Source: JAAELZ01 sp047639475
GTDB lineage: Bacteria; Pseudomonadota; Gammaproteobacteria; Arenicellales; Poriferihabitantaceae
DNA: 64,000 bases
Reading direction: 5' to 3'
Assembly: GCA_047639475.1 (NCBI GenBank)
Contig: JBLIOD010000003.1
Span: 31,112-95,111, forward strand
The notes beneath the pieces were generated by a model. It was not told the DNA's origin. It saw only the letters and a list, made by a program, of their open reading frames with translations, and made no database searches. The position numbers and the translations under genes were made by a program. Numbering within the stretch: position 1 is the stretch's first letter; each line of letters opens with the position of its first letter. Of this stretch, positions 52,990-62,551 are shown in pieces.

Positions 52990-53289
52990 TACTAACCCAA
53001 GTAGTATCCAGAGCTTGAATAAGATAAATCTTGAATGGCAGAACCGCATTGTTTGGCTAGTTCGTCGGATTAATGACTTATTTGATGTGCGTAGAGTAGG
53101 TGTATTAGCCGTTAGACGCTTTAATTGCTGCGGATCAAGTTGATGGCGGAACTTACGGAGTGTTAAAAATCGAAAAGCATGCCGCTTGTTTTCGCTCTTG
53201 ATAAGGAAGCAGGCGGTTCAGCGCGCAAGCGAAAAATAGTGGATCTCGCTATAGTAATAAGTAGATAACCAAGTTAAGCGGAGGCTAGA
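52990..53289. other. non-coding or decayed stretch
   Basis: About 300 bases between the propeller fragment and the next gene. A plus-strand frame of 53 codons from an ATG at 52983 ends at about 53144 and has no recognisable motif. Nothing else is supported apart from a good ribosome binding site (cggaggc) for the next gene near the right end. Together with the two broken genes to the left it forms a patch of gene debris. Confidence 0.4.
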
Positions 53290-53616
53290 ATGAGTGGAGA
53301 TATGGCGAATGCTGAGTTAGGCATTTCAATGGTGGACGCCACGGGCGCAAAGTCTAGAATGGGCGCCTCAAATGATTTAGCCAATCAACAACAATGGAGC
53401 TTGGGCTATTTAAATGAGCGTATTGTAGGCATGTTGGCGGCTTTAGCTGTTTCAACTATCGTGATCGTTTGGGTAGTCGATACGCCAGCCATTTTTCGCT
53501 ATAGCGTGACTATCACAGTCACTCTATTAGTCGCGGCGGTTGTGGCAGGCTTGCTTCGGGGCAAAGCCAAATTAGCGGCACTGCGACAGCAACAAATGAA
53601 AGCGCACCCGACCTAA
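53290..53616 (+). CDS. hypothetical membrane protein
   Basis: A 108-residue protein with a polar N terminus (about 1-44) and two hydrophobic segments (VGMLAALAVSTIVIVWVV, about 47-64, and YSVTITVTLLVAAVVAGLL, about 71-89) followed by a basic tail. A strong Shine-Dalgarno (GGAGG, six to seven bases before ATG) supports translation. I do not recognise the family. It converges on serC with a 16-base gap. Confidence 0.6.
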   Translation: MSGDMANAELGISMVDATGAKSRMGASNDLANQQQWSLGYLNERIVGMLAALAVSTIVIVWVVDTPAIFRYSVTITVTLLVAAVVAGLLRGKAKLAALRQQQMKAHPT

Positions 53617-53632
53617 CATTCTCTATAGTTTC

Positions 53633-54718
53633 TTAGCCGTTCTTCTGCATAAAGGCTTGCATAAAGTTTACTAGGCTCTCTACGCCTTCGGTGGGCATCG
53701 AATTATAGATGCTGGCGCGTATGCCTCCTAATACTCGGTGACCACGTAAATACGGCATGCCTTGCTTTGCAGCTTGAGTATGGAATTCAGTTTCTAATTC
53801 AGGGGTAGGTAAATTAAAAACCACGTTCATGGTTGATCTGTTTTCGATCGCTGCAGGGCAAGTATAAAAACCATCACTTGAATCAATGTTCGAGTAAATC
53901 AGACTTGAACGATGTATGGCAGCGTGCTCCATTGCCTTAACACCACCGCGTTGCTCCACCCATTTAAGCACTTTGCCCATGACCCAAATAGAAAACGTAC
54001 TGGGCGTATTAAAGAGTGATTGTGTGTTTTGGTGAATGTCGTAGCGTAAGTAACGGGGCAGATCGATTCGGGTATTTTCTAGAATAGATTTTCGGATAAA
54101 TACCACGGCTACGCCAGAAGGGCCTAAATTCTTTTGAGCGCCGCCATAAACGATGTCAAATAATTGCCAAGGGATTTCGCGCGCTATCATTTCTGATGAC
54201 ATATCCGCTACCAACGGCACACCGACATCGGGAAATTCCGCGTAACGGACGCCGCTGATAGTTTCGTTGGGGGTGATGTGTAAATAGCGGGTGTTATCTT
54301 GTAGTTTGATTTCATGGCTGCGTGGCATGCGCATGAAATTATCCGCTTCACCGTTCCATGCTTCATAGACAGAGCCGACAGTGTGGGCATCGGCAATCGC
54401 GCCTTTGGCCCAGTGGCCGCTATTAATATAAGCCGCTTTATTTTTAGCATTGAGCAAGTTCATCGGAACAAATGCAAACTGCCCCGTAGCACCGCCTTGA
54501 ATAAACAGTACGTCAAAGTCATCAGGCGTATTCCATACGCGCAATGCCGTCTCTCGTGCTTCGTGATGTAAAGGCTCATACAAAGACCCTCGATGACTGA
54601 CTTCAATCAATGAGGCGCCTTGGCCTTGAAAATCAAGTAATTCAGCCTGAACCTCTTCAAGTACCGATTGCGGTAGCGTGCAGGGGCCCGCACTAAAATT
54701 ATAAACCCGGTTTGTCAA
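53633..54718 (-). CDS. serC: phosphoserine aminotransferase
   Basis: A PLP enzyme (361 residues) that makes 3-phosphoserine from 3-phosphohydroxypyruvate and glutamate; it also serves pyridoxal phosphate synthesis. The N-terminal YNFSAGPCTLPQSVLEE, the phosphate-binding FIQGGATGQFA, the PLP lysine in YGGAQKNLGPSG near 197, and the C-terminal GGIRASIYNSMPTEGV are all present. Length matches the family. No serA or pheA neighbour is seen. Confidence 0.97.
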   Translation of the reverse strand: MTNRVYNFSAGPCTLPQSVLEEVQAELLDFQGQGASLIEVSHRGSLYEPLHHEARETALRVWNTPDDFDVLFIQGGATGQFAFVPMNLLNAKNKAAYINSGHWAKGAIADAHTVGSVYEAWNGEADNFMRMPRSHEIKLQDNTRYLHITPNETISGVRYAEFPDVGVPLVADMSSEMIAREIPWQLFDIVYGGAQKNLGPSGVAVVFIRKSILENTRIDLPRYLRYDIHQNTQSLFNTPSTFSIWVMGKVLKWVEQRGGVKAMEHAAIHRSSLIYSNIDSSDGFYTCPAAIENRSTMNVVFNLPTPELETEFHTQAAKQGMPYLRGHRVLGGIRASIYNSMPTEGVESLVNFMQAFMQKNG

Positions 54719-54761
54719 TGCTTAGCAGGGGGTGTGGGTGCAATATGCTGGCGTAACAGCG

Positions 54762-55502
54762 CTACTTACGTAGGCGAATAACCTTTGCAGGAGCGCCGAC
54801 CGCGACCGCATATTCCGGAATATCCTTTGTGACGATTGAACCAGCGCCAATAACAGCGCCGTGGCCGATATTGATACCGTCAAGTACGATGACGTGAGCG
54901 CCTAGCCAGACATCGTCACCAATGCTGACCCCTTGGGTTGGCACCATGGCTTGTTCGGTGATGGGTATTTCAGTGTCATCAAAGCTGTGCATTTGTCCAC
55001 CAATATAACAGTGGCCGCCAAATAAGCAGTGCTTGCCGATGGTGAGTTTGCTGGCTGTGCCGATGTGACAATCAGGGCCTATATTGCTGCTTTCGCCAAT
55101 CGAAATAGTGCCGCTACGAGAGCGTAAACGTACGTTTGGACCAATCAGCGTTTTATCCGCAATGTGGATGCCGTCATCGTTTTCACCGCGAGCAGAAAAT
55201 TGCACGTAATCATCAAAAACACAGTTTGAGCCAATCGACACTCTACCGGGATTTCTTAGGTCAATATGGTGACCAAAAATCACTTTCTTGCCCACAGATT
55301 TAAATACCATTGGAAAAAATACTTTTCGCAATGCCAGTCCTAACGCACCCTGGATGGGACTGAGGAAAGTCACGCAGAACTCGTAAGCGATTAGGCTGAG
55401 CCAGCTACGGTTGCCGATTTGAATATCTTGGTATTTTGATAAAAAGCCACGGCTTTCATCTTCCATGATGTTAGAAAATCGATGGTGATCGGTGCTGCCC
55501 AT
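54762..55502 (-). CDS. hexapeptide-repeat acyltransferase
   Basis: A 246-residue left-handed beta-helix protein. The hexapeptide pattern runs from about residue 90 to 240 (VSIGSNCVFDDYV, ISIGESSNIGPDCHIG, LTIGKHCLFGGHCYIGG, VSIGDDVWLGAHVIVLDG, INIGHGAVIGAGSIVTKDI). It ends in EYAVAVGAPAKVIR, as in sugar O-acetyltransferases and related enzymes. A hydrophobic N-terminal stretch (about 35-65) may be membrane-associated. The acceptor is unknown; the SDR gene upstream on the same strand may be in the same pathway. Confidence 0.82.
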   Translation of the reverse strand: MGSTDHHRFSNIMEDESRGFLSKYQDIQIGNRSWLSLIAYEFCVTFLSPIQGALGLALRKVFFPMVFKSVGKKVIFGHHIDLRNPGRVSIGSNCVFDDYVQFSARGENDDGIHIADKTLIGPNVRLRSRSGTISIGESSNIGPDCHIGTASKLTIGKHCLFGGHCYIGGQMHSFDDTEIPITEQAMVPTQGVSIGDDVWLGAHVIVLDGINIGHGAVIGAGSIVTKDIPEYAVAVGAPAKVIRLRK

Positions 55503-55568
55503 GAGGTCTAAAGTCGGTTTATAGGTGAATTACAATTATAGTTGAATGAACGGGACTACTCAAAGTTG

Positions 55569-56594
55569 CTAGCTGATTAGGTTTTGCTCTTTGTACCATG
55601 CGGCCGTTTCAGCTAAGCCTGTTTCGTTATCATGAATAAATTCATAGTCCAGCAAGTTGCGTACTTTTGAATTATCAAATTGCCGATCTTTGGTGTAAAA
55701 GCCCACTCTGCGTCGATATATCGGTGGCTGAATGCCCAATGGCGTGCAGATGGTTTTTGAGATGTCCGCGGCCAAGAAAAATGGCCAAATAGGCAAACGA
55801 ATAGTGCGCGGCTTTTTGCCAATAGCGCGGCCGATTGATTTGCCCATTTCTATGATTGAAATAGGCTCATCGCCTGCGGCAATAAAAATCTCAGAAGCCG
55901 CTTTGTCAACCGTAGCTGCAAGCATGAAAACATGTACTAAATCTTCAACATGAACCAAATGGTACATGCCTTTACCGCCGCCCAGCATCAAGGTGAAACC
56001 GCGATCTGCCATTTTGAAAAACTTGAGTAAACGCTTGTCACCTGGGCCATAAATTGGGGCTGGGCGCACTATGGCATAAGGGAAGTTATTCTCCGCGGCA
56101 TACTCAGCGAGCCACAGTTCGCCTTCCAGTTTGGTACGCTGGTAACCATCACCAGGTGCAAATCGATAGTTCTCATCAGCGCGGTCGATTTCTATATGGC
56201 CGTGAACGCCGACGGTTGAAACGTGTAAAAAACGTTTAAAGTCTTTGCGCCCTAAAAGTAACTTGGCAAGAATTTGCGTGCTGTATACATGTACTTTTCG
56301 GTAGTCTTCGTCGGTCGCCTTTTCTTCATTAAATGCTGCCGCAACGTGAAATACATAATTCACGCCTTTTGCTGCTTTCGTCAATGTGGCTTCATCGTAA
56401 ACTTCGCCGCGAACCCATGTTATGGGTAAATCGTCTAACGCACTGATGTCTGACGATTCGCGTGCCACGCACACCAATTTTGCGCCAGCACTGGCCAGTT
56501 TTCGGCAAAGAGTTTGCCCCGTAAAACCCGTTGCACCAGTGACTAAAATCGTTTCTCCGCTAAGTTTTTGTAACACCGCTTCCACGTTGATCAA
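55569..56594 (-). CDS. NAD-dependent epimerase/dehydratase (extended SDR)
   Basis: A 341-residue extended short-chain dehydrogenase/reductase. The NAD(P) loop is VTGATGFTGQTLCRKLASAG near 18-37, the active-site pair is YQRTK near 150 within GDGYQRTKLEGELWLAEYA, and IVRPAPIYGPGDKRLLKFF follows. This pattern fits nucleotide-sugar epimerases or 3-beta-hydroxysteroid-dehydrogenase-like proteins; I cannot tell which. It lies 66 bases upstream of the acyltransferase gene on the same strand. Confidence 0.85.
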   Translation of the reverse strand: MINVEAVLQKLSGETILVTGATGFTGQTLCRKLASAGAKLVCVARESSDISALDDLPITWVRGEVYDEATLTKAAKGVNYVFHVAAAFNEEKATDEDYRKVHVYSTQILAKLLLGRKDFKRFLHVSTVGVHGHIEIDRADENYRFAPGDGYQRTKLEGELWLAEYAAENNFPYAIVRPAPIYGPGDKRLLKFFKMADRGFTLMLGGGKGMYHLVHVEDLVHVFMLAATVDKAASEIFIAAGDEPISIIEMGKSIGRAIGKKPRTIRLPIWPFFLAADISKTICTPLGIQPPIYRRRVGFYTKDRQFDNSKVRNLLDYEFIHDNETGLAETAAWYKEQNLIS

Positions 56595-56702
56595 CCCTGT
56601 ATTGTTAAGTAGGCGAATTTTACACTAATAGACAAGTCGACCCTGCAATAAAACAGCGCTTTAAAGCCGCATTAGCATTGGGTTATTGGTTACAATGTTG
56701 CT

Positions 56703-57578
56703 GTGAAAATATTGCATGACATTCGTTTAGGTCGCGCCTCGGTGCACAAATATTTTTGGCTTTATGGTGTGCTTGGCTTTCTATTGGTAATAGTGGGCGG
56801 GTACTTTGTGATCAGCCGTTTATTCAATCCTGGCATTTTTCACTGGAGCATTGCCGCCTATTTGCTGTTCTCGGTTCTGTTCTATTTGATGTTGTTTGTT
56901 GGTTTGGTGCGGTCCGCTGGGCACCACATTCAACAAGGGGGAAACGTGCAGCTCGCCTCGATTTATCAGGCTTTGGGTTTATTAGGTGCTTTAGGCTTGT
57001 TTTACTTAAGCTTAGATGCAGTCCAACTAGGTACCGAGGATTACACGCCTTTGAGCCGGCCCTATAGCGCGGTTGAGCGAGAAACTTACAAACTAGGTTT
57101 GGCGACAAACAAGCAAACTATTGTCATTAAAGGGATCATAAACTTAGGCATTACAAAGTCGCTGAGAAGGTTATTAGATGAAAATAAAACCGTCGAAAAA
57201 ATCATACTACAAAGTGATGGCGGGCATATTTATGCAGCACGTGGAGTGGCTAAACTGATCCTTGAGCATCAAATTGATACCCATGTCGACACGGCGTGTT
57301 CTTCTGCTTGTGTCGTGGTATTTGCGGCCGGGTCAAAGCGTTCCCTAGCGGAAGGCGGCAAACTGGGTTTTCATCAATATACCTTTGATACGGGTAAGTC
57401 ATTGCCCTTTAATGTTCAAGATGAGCAGCAAAAGGAAACAATTTTTTACCTTGAAAGAGGGGTGAGTAAAACATTTTTAGATGAAATATTTTCAGTACCT
57501 TTCACACAACTGTGGCAACCCAAGGCTGAAGAGTTGCTACAATCTGGTTTGGTACACGTAATTCTTCCGGCGTCGTAA
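56703..57578 (+). CDS. membrane protein with periplasmic ClpP/crotonase-like domain
   Basis: A 291-residue protein starting with GTG. The N-terminal part has about three hydrophobic segments (about 19-38, 49-69 and 84-104). The C-terminal domain (about 135-285) has a ClpP/SppA-like fold pattern: IILQSDGGHIYAARGVAKLI, then DTACSSACVVVFAAGSKR with a candidate nucleophilic Ser near 200, then KLGFHQYTF. This matches the COG3904-type periplasmic proteins. A peptidase role is possible, but the catalytic set is not proven. It is six bases upstream of chaC. Confidence 0.7.
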   Translation: MKILHDIRLGRASVHKYFWLYGVLGFLLVIVGGYFVISRLFNPGIFHWSIAAYLLFSVLFYLMLFVGLVRSAGHHIQQGGNVQLASIYQALGLLGALGLFYLSLDAVQLGTEDYTPLSRPYSAVERETYKLGLATNKQTIVIKGIINLGITKSLRRLLDENKTVEKIILQSDGGHIYAARGVAKLILEHQIDTHVDTACSSACVVVFAAGSKRSLAEGGKLGFHQYTFDTGKSLPFNVQDEQQKETIFYLERGVSKTFLDEIFSVPFTQLWQPKAEELLQSGLVHVILPAS

Positions 57579-57583
57579 ATAAG

Positions 57584-58192
57584 ATGGAAAATAAGCCGAT
57601 AGGCTATCCTGATTTCAGCGGTTTGGTGTTCGACCATACCCAGCATCCTTCAATCGAAGTACCCGAAGGGGACGTCTGGTTCTTTGGTTATGGATCCCTA
57701 ATGTGGCGTCCTGAGTTTGACTATCTGGACTCGGTCTCTGCTCGTCTATACGGCTACCATCGCGCTTTATGTTTATGGTCTATTGAGTATCGCGGTGATG
57801 TCACGCAACCTGGTTTGGTGTTAGGTTTGGATCGGGGTGGCTCATGTCTAGGCCGAGCGTTTAAAATATGTGCTACGCAAATTGACGAAATCCTGCCCCA
57901 ATTAAACCGCCGAGAAATGATTACCGGGGCGTATCAATCTATTATAAAGCCGATCTATCTCGCCTCAGGAGAGAAGGTGCAGGCGGTGTCATTGGTTGCT
58001 CGTCACGGACATACACAATATGTAACGCCGCCATTGACCGATGCCCAGACAGCAGAAGTGTTACAAAAAGCCAAAGGCAAAATGGGCCCCAATATCGATT
58101 ACGTTCTAAACACCGTCAGTCATTTGCGTGAACTGGGTATCAAGGATGTCACTTTGGAAAGAGTTGCAAACCAATTAGCCCCCAATGGATAG
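57584..58192 (+). CDS. chaC: ChaC-like gamma-glutamylcyclotransferase
   Basis: A 202-residue cytoplasmic enzyme that releases 5-oxoproline from gamma-glutamyl compounds, in this subfamily probably glutathione. The substrate loop VWFFGYGSLMWRPEFDY near 30-46 and RLYGYHRALCLWSIEYRG near 52-69 are diagnostic. The catalytic Glu lies in LNRREMITGAY near 108. It overlaps the following gene by eight bases, suggesting coupling. Confidence 0.93.
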   Translation: MENKPIGYPDFSGLVFDHTQHPSIEVPEGDVWFFGYGSLMWRPEFDYLDSVSARLYGYHRALCLWSIEYRGDVTQPGLVLGLDRGGSCLGRAFKICATQIDEILPQLNRREMITGAYQSIIKPIYLASGEKVQAVSLVARHGHTQYVTPPLTDAQTAEVLQKAKGKMGPNIDYVLNTVSHLRELGIKDVTLERVANQLAPNG

Positions 58193-59216
58193 TATCAGTC
58201 AAATAGTATTAGGCAGCTCGGTAGCCTATTTGGTCACAGGTAAGCAGGCGCCTCGCCTAAGCTTGTTAGCTGGTGCGGTAGTGGGCACGATTCCCGATTT
58301 AGACTTCATTGTTACCTATGCAGATGCTTTGCAAAGTACTGTTGCGCATCGAACTTGGTCGCATTCTTGGTTAATACAAACCGCTGTTTCGCCGTTGCTG
58401 GCTTACGCGGCCAGTTTGTATCTGCCCAAACTGAATTTTAAACAATGGTTTTGGTTGATTTGGCTTTGCCTAGTTACCCACACCTTACTTGATTGCTTTA
58501 CGGTATATGGTACCGGTGCTTTATGGCCATTGCCGGTGTCAAATATCATGCAAGGGTCGATTTTTATTATTGACCCTTTGTATACCCTGCCATTGCTCTT
58601 TGCCGTGATAGTGGCATGGCGCAGACATAAAAAAGGGGCGAGAGCTTGCGTGATTACAGGGCTGGTGCTCAGTTGTGTTTATCTAACATGGGGGCTGTCT
58701 ATCCAGCAGAGTGTTAAGCAACGCCTTATTCACCAACTTGAAAAGCAGGGCATTTTGTCGAATCAATTACTGGTAACTCCCGCGCCGTTCAATTCGTTGC
58801 TATGGCGCGTGGTTGCCGTGCAAGAAGATGCATACTTTGAGGGCTTGGCCTCGATTCTAGATGCTGACCCAACGATCGACCTAAAAAGATATGACAGAAA
58901 TACGCAACATCTTCAGCAGCTAAGAGAGGTTCCTAGTTTTAATGCCTACACGGCTTTTTCGCATAACTTTTATACCTTAGAAAATCTAGAGGGTGAAGTC
59001 ATCATAAAAGACCTACGGATGGGGTTTTCACCTTATTTACTTTTCCAATTCAACATTGCTCGCCATGTCGTGGATAAAGTAATCGCGACGCCGCCTCAGT
59101 TTGTCGATATACGCTATTTGCCCATGAGTCGGTTAAAAGTACTGTTCCTCTCGCTATTTAGGCGGATTGTTGATCAACAGGAATCCATCCCTGAATTCTC
59201 AGAACCTAACGCTTAG
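58185..59216 (+). CDS. YdjM-family inner-membrane metal-dependent hydrolase-like protein
   Basis: A 343-residue polytopic membrane protein of the DUF457/YdjM type. Conserved metal-type residues are visible: GTIPDLDFI near 35, HRTWSHSWLIQ near 57 and THTLLDCFTVYGTG near 100. Four to five hydrophobic segments fill the N-terminal half, and about 170 soluble residues follow. The substrate is unknown. It forms a run with the ClpP-like and chaC genes and ends at a bidirectional terminator. Confidence 0.8.
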   Translation: MDSISQIVLGSSVAYLVTGKQAPRLSLLAGAVVGTIPDLDFIVTYADALQSTVAHRTWSHSWLIQTAVSPLLAYAASLYLPKLNFKQWFWLIWLCLVTHTLLDCFTVYGTGALWPLPVSNIMQGSIFIIDPLYTLPLLFAVIVAWRRHKKGARACVITGLVLSCVYLTWGLSIQQSVKQRLIHQLEKQGILSNQLLVTPAPFNSLLWRVVAVQEDAYFEGLASILDADPTIDLKRYDRNTQHLQQLREVPSFNAYTAFSHNFYTLENLEGEVIIKDLRMGFSPYLLFQFNIARHVVDKVIATPPQFVDIRYLPMSRLKVLFLSLFRRIVDQQESIPEFSEPNA

Positions 59217-59220
59217 ACAC

Positions 59221-59257
59221 AAAAAAGCCCTAGATAAATGGTCTAGGGCTTTTTATT
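59221..59257. terminator. bidirectional terminator between convergent genes
   Basis: A long stem, aagccctaga / tctagggctt, with a seven-base loop is flanked by A-runs on the left and T-runs on the right. It therefore works on both strands and serves the YdjM-like gene and the convergent ETF-QO gene. Confidence 0.9.
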
Positions 59258-59268
59258 TTAGTAGCAAG

Positions 59269-60894
59269 CTACATATTCGAATAGAGCGGTCCGCCGCCAC
59301 CTTCTGGCGGAATCCACACAATATTTTGGGTGGGGTCTTTTATGTCGCAGGTTTTACAATGGACGCAATTTTGCGCGTTTATTTGCAATACGTCTTTGTC
59401 GTTCTCCTTCACTATTTCATACACGCCTGCGGGGCAGTATCGAGATTCAGGCGAATTATAGAGTGCCAAATTGGTATCAATGGCCACTGCAGGGTCTTTT
59501 AGCGTTAAATGAGCTGGCTGATTCTCTTCGTGGTTGGTGTTAGATAAATAAACTGAGGATAGGCGATCAAAAGTCAGTTTGCCATCGGGCTTTGGGTAAT
59601 CGATGGGCGTGCAGTCTTTTGCGGGCTTCAGCGTCGTGTGGTCTTCGTGATAGCCCATGGTCCAAGGTTCTTTGCCTTTAGTAATGTAGGCAACCAGGGC
59701 TGCGTTGGCCATGCCAAATAAGAAACCTTTGTTGAAACCAGGGCGAATGTTGCGTACCGACTTGAGTTCATTGTGTAGCCATGAGTCTTCGATGGCTTTA
59801 GCGTATCCTTCGAGGTCAGCTTCACTTTCTCCGTTAAGGAATTTGAACGCGCTTTCAGCCGCCACCATGCCGCTTTTCATGGCGGTGTGGGTGCCTTTTA
59901 TTTTTGGTGTATTTAAGAAACCTGCCGCATCACCGATCAATAACCCACCGCCCACGTGCAAGTGAGGTATTGATTGAAAGCCGCCTTCTGATATGGCGCG
60001 AGCGCCGTAAGATACACGCTTACCTCCTTCGAGTTGTTTTCTGATGGCGGGGTGAGTTTTAAAACGCTGAAACTCTTCGAATGGGCTGAGATGTGGATTG
60101 GTGTAATCTAAGCCGACCGCGAAGCCGACTGCAATTTGATTCTTGTCCATGTGATAGGCGAAGCCGCCGCCATAGGTATCTGCCTTTAACGGCCAGCCGA
60201 TGCTATGAAAAACATCGCCTTCACTGTGTTGCTCATCAGGTACTTCCCAGATTTCTTTGATGCCCAAGGCGTAAGACTGTGGCTGTTTACCGTCACGGAG
60301 GTTGAATTTTTCCATCAACTGGCGGCTCAGTGAACCTCGGCAACCTTCAGCAAATAGTGTGACTTTAGCGTGCAGTTCCATGCCTGGGTCAAAGCTGCCT
60401 GACTCGGTGCCATCTTTGTTAACGCCGGTTACACCGGTAGCGATGCCCATAATGCGGCCATTGTCATCATAGAGTATTTCTGCAGCAGCAAAGCCTGGAA
60501 ATATATCTACTCCTAAGGCTTCAGCTTGCTCTCCCAGCCACCTCGTCAGTAAGCCCAAGCTGGCCACATAGTTGCCTTCATTATGCATTTGAGGCGGTGT
60601 AGGTAATTTGATGGCTTTGGTTTTGGTTAGGTAAACCAAGGCATCCTTCTTCACTTCTGATTTAAGCGGTGCCCCCATTTCTTTCCAGTTGGGTAATAGC
60701 TCATTCAAAGAGCGCGGTTCAATGACTGCACCAGCCAGAGAATGAGCACCCACTTCAGCTGCTTTTTCTACAACACAAATAGATTGCTCACGGCCAGTTT
60801 CTTGGTTTAATTGTGCAAGTCGAATCGCGGCGCTTAACCCTGCAGGGCCAGCACCAACAATAACGACATCAAAGGGCATAGATTCGCGTGTCAT
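59269..60894 (-). CDS. electron transfer flavoprotein-ubiquinone oxidoreductase
   Basis: Transfers electrons from reduced ETF to ubiquinone at the inner membrane, linking fatty-acid and amino-acid oxidation to respiration. The protein has 541 residues. The FAD fold VVIVGAGPAGLSAAIRLAQL is near 11-30, and the quinone-binding region has GGGFAYHMDKNQIAVGFA. The C-terminal [4Fe-4S] domain has cysteines in YCPAGVYEI and CVHCKTCDIKDPTQNI. No etfA/etfB genes are in the window. Confidence 0.97.
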   Translation of the reverse strand: MTRESMPFDVVIVGAGPAGLSAAIRLAQLNQETGREQSICVVEKAAEVGAHSLAGAVIEPRSLNELLPNWKEMGAPLKSEVKKDALVYLTKTKAIKLPTPPQMHNEGNYVASLGLLTRWLGEQAEALGVDIFPGFAAAEILYDDNGRIMGIATGVTGVNKDGTESGSFDPGMELHAKVTLFAEGCRGSLSRQLMEKFNLRDGKQPQSYALGIKEIWEVPDEQHSEGDVFHSIGWPLKADTYGGGFAYHMDKNQIAVGFAVGLDYTNPHLSPFEEFQRFKTHPAIRKQLEGGKRVSYGARAISEGGFQSIPHLHVGGGLLIGDAAGFLNTPKIKGTHTAMKSGMVAAESAFKFLNGESEADLEGYAKAIEDSWLHNELKSVRNIRPGFNKGFLFGMANAALVAYITKGKEPWTMGYHEDHTTLKPAKDCTPIDYPKPDGKLTFDRLSSVYLSNTNHEENQPAHLTLKDPAVAIDTNLALYNSPESRYCPAGVYEIVKENDKDVLQINAQNCVHCKTCDIKDPTQNIVWIPPEGGGGPLYSNM

Positions 60895-61213
60895 ATCAAA
60901 AATTCTTAGGGTTTAAAGTTGCGTACCATGTCAATGATTGGACAGTAGGTAGCACATTATTTTATAACTGCATATTTTGGCGTTTCAGCACTACCTAGGT
61001 CAAGGGATTCCCCGTTTCCAGACCACTCTCTGTCGCGTTTCTTATCAAACCTCTAATTTCTGCCAGTAGATAAGAAATTTCAACAAGCGTACGCTGTTTG
61101 TGGGGTGCTTTTATGAAGAAAAGAGGGAACTACTCAGCGTAAATAAGAGAAAAAGTCTTTGACAATGTTTATAGGTTGTTTTTTGAGCTTCTTACAGAAA
61201 CTAGTCGCATTCA
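60895..61213. other. upstream region of ETF-QO
   Basis: About 320 bases without a gene; the ETF-QO promoter should be here. The only structure I see is a nine-base inverted repeat, tttcttatc / gataagaaa (61038-61046 and 61069-61077), of unknown role. Its right end abuts the decayed insertion-sequence region. Confidence 0.4.
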
Positions 61214-61405
61214 GGGTATAGGAAGCATAAACCCCCTATTCCTCTAAATCAATAAGTATCAGCCAGCCCAAAAACCTCATCACTTCCTTTGAAAATAGCC
61301 TCAACCGGGCGAAATCTACTGCCTTTACGAGCAGCAAAGATGGAATACAGTCTGGTTTACTCTTTATTTAGCAATTCTCCGCTCTGCGAATGAACAAGGC
61401 CCTGC
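61214..61405 (+). repeat. 192-bp direct repeat, copy B (downstream end of IS91-type element)
   Basis: Nearly identical to 52562-52752 in the same orientation, with one extra C in the C-run near the left edge. It lies 53 bases beyond the 3' end of the IS91-like transposase remnant, the position where IS91 elements carry their replication-origin end. The left-edge ATAGG/CCTAT hairpin is consistent with such an end. The outer boundary is inferred from where the two copies stop matching. Confidence 0.75.
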
Positions 61406-61458
61406 CGTATCAAACAGCATTTTAAAAACAAGGCGTAACCAGGTCGCTAGCTCAGCGA

Positions 61459-62551
61459 TCAGTTGAACAGGCAACCCTGCGGTGGTGCACGGCTTTGTGG
61501 TCGCCGTTTCTTTGCGGATACGGCGGATTTACTATTCACGTGATCCAGAGTCTTTTTGATTACCATGGGATCTTCAATGCAGGCGATACCCCTAATGCCG
61601 CCGCCGCATTGATCACAGATTTCGACATCCATATCGAACACACGCTTTAATCGTTGCGCCCATGTTCTAGATGCTCTGCATACCTCAGGGGACTTATCCT
61701 GGGAGTCGTCAGTTGCGTTGAACTTCCTGCCTTTGCCCCGTTTGCCGGGTGTTACCCGCCCTCGATGTTTACTGATGGGGGCGAACACGCCATGGAATCG
61801 AGTGAGATTTACCCGTGGCTTCGGAACCAACGCGGCCAATTTTGAGATGAAGTCCAGTGGCTCAAAGGTGACATGCGTTGTACCATCACAATAGGGTGTC
61901 TTTAATTCGTATCGCACCATACCGTTACGAGTGAGGGACAGGCGTTGTTCTGATACTGGCGGCCGGGCGATGTATCGACAAATACGTTCCAGCTTTCTTC
62001 TCTCATGCGCTTTGGCGGCGACACCGGCATGCAGGGAAAATCCATCCACATTACCGACCCACTCATCTGGATCGCTTGCGGGCAAGGTTTGTAGCGTAAA
62101 TACCTTACGTCCCTGTCGTGGGCCAACGGCAATTCGGTAGGTCACTGAAGACCCATGCAGTTGATGCATCGGGTCTTGTTCGTCTTCGATTGCATTTGCG
62201 TTGAGGCAGCTATGCTCGGCATCCCGTTCCAGAAGACCTTGTCGCTCTAGATATCGGCCAATACGCTTGGCGATGGGTTGGGTTAATCGGGAAAGTTCTT
62301 CATTGGTTGGCGCTTTGATCCACTGAAAATGCATGGCTGATGCATATTTGTTATCCTCCACATAGACGCCATCGAGATACAGCATATACAGATGTACATT
62401 CAGGTTAAGCGCACTGCCGAAACGTTGAATCAATGTGACCGAACCGGTATGCGCTGTGGTTTTTGTGTAACCGGCTTTTTTGCTAATGTGCGTGGAGATG
62501 GTGCGATAGACGATGCCCCGGGCTTTGCCCATGATGGCCGGTTTGGTGCTC
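61459..62551 (-). pseudogene. truncated IS91-family transposase
   Basis: The readable product runs from a Met at 62532 (357 residues), but the family-like sequence begins slightly upstream (KPAIMGK). The central catalytic region typical of IS91 HUH-type (Y2) transposases is present: VTLIQRFGSALNLNVH, ICRYIARPPVSEQRLSLTRNGMVRYELK and FHGVFAPISKHR. The C-terminal half has one CDQCGGG zinc-type motif. The N-terminal zinc-finger portion is missing, replaced at about 62551 by an unrelated insertion-sequence fragment. I expect no activity. Confidence 0.8.

Noticed and set aside
52562..61405. CRISPR or other short-spacer array
   Set aside because: The repeat has only two copies 8.6 kb apart; I saw no regularly spaced short repeats anywhere in the window.
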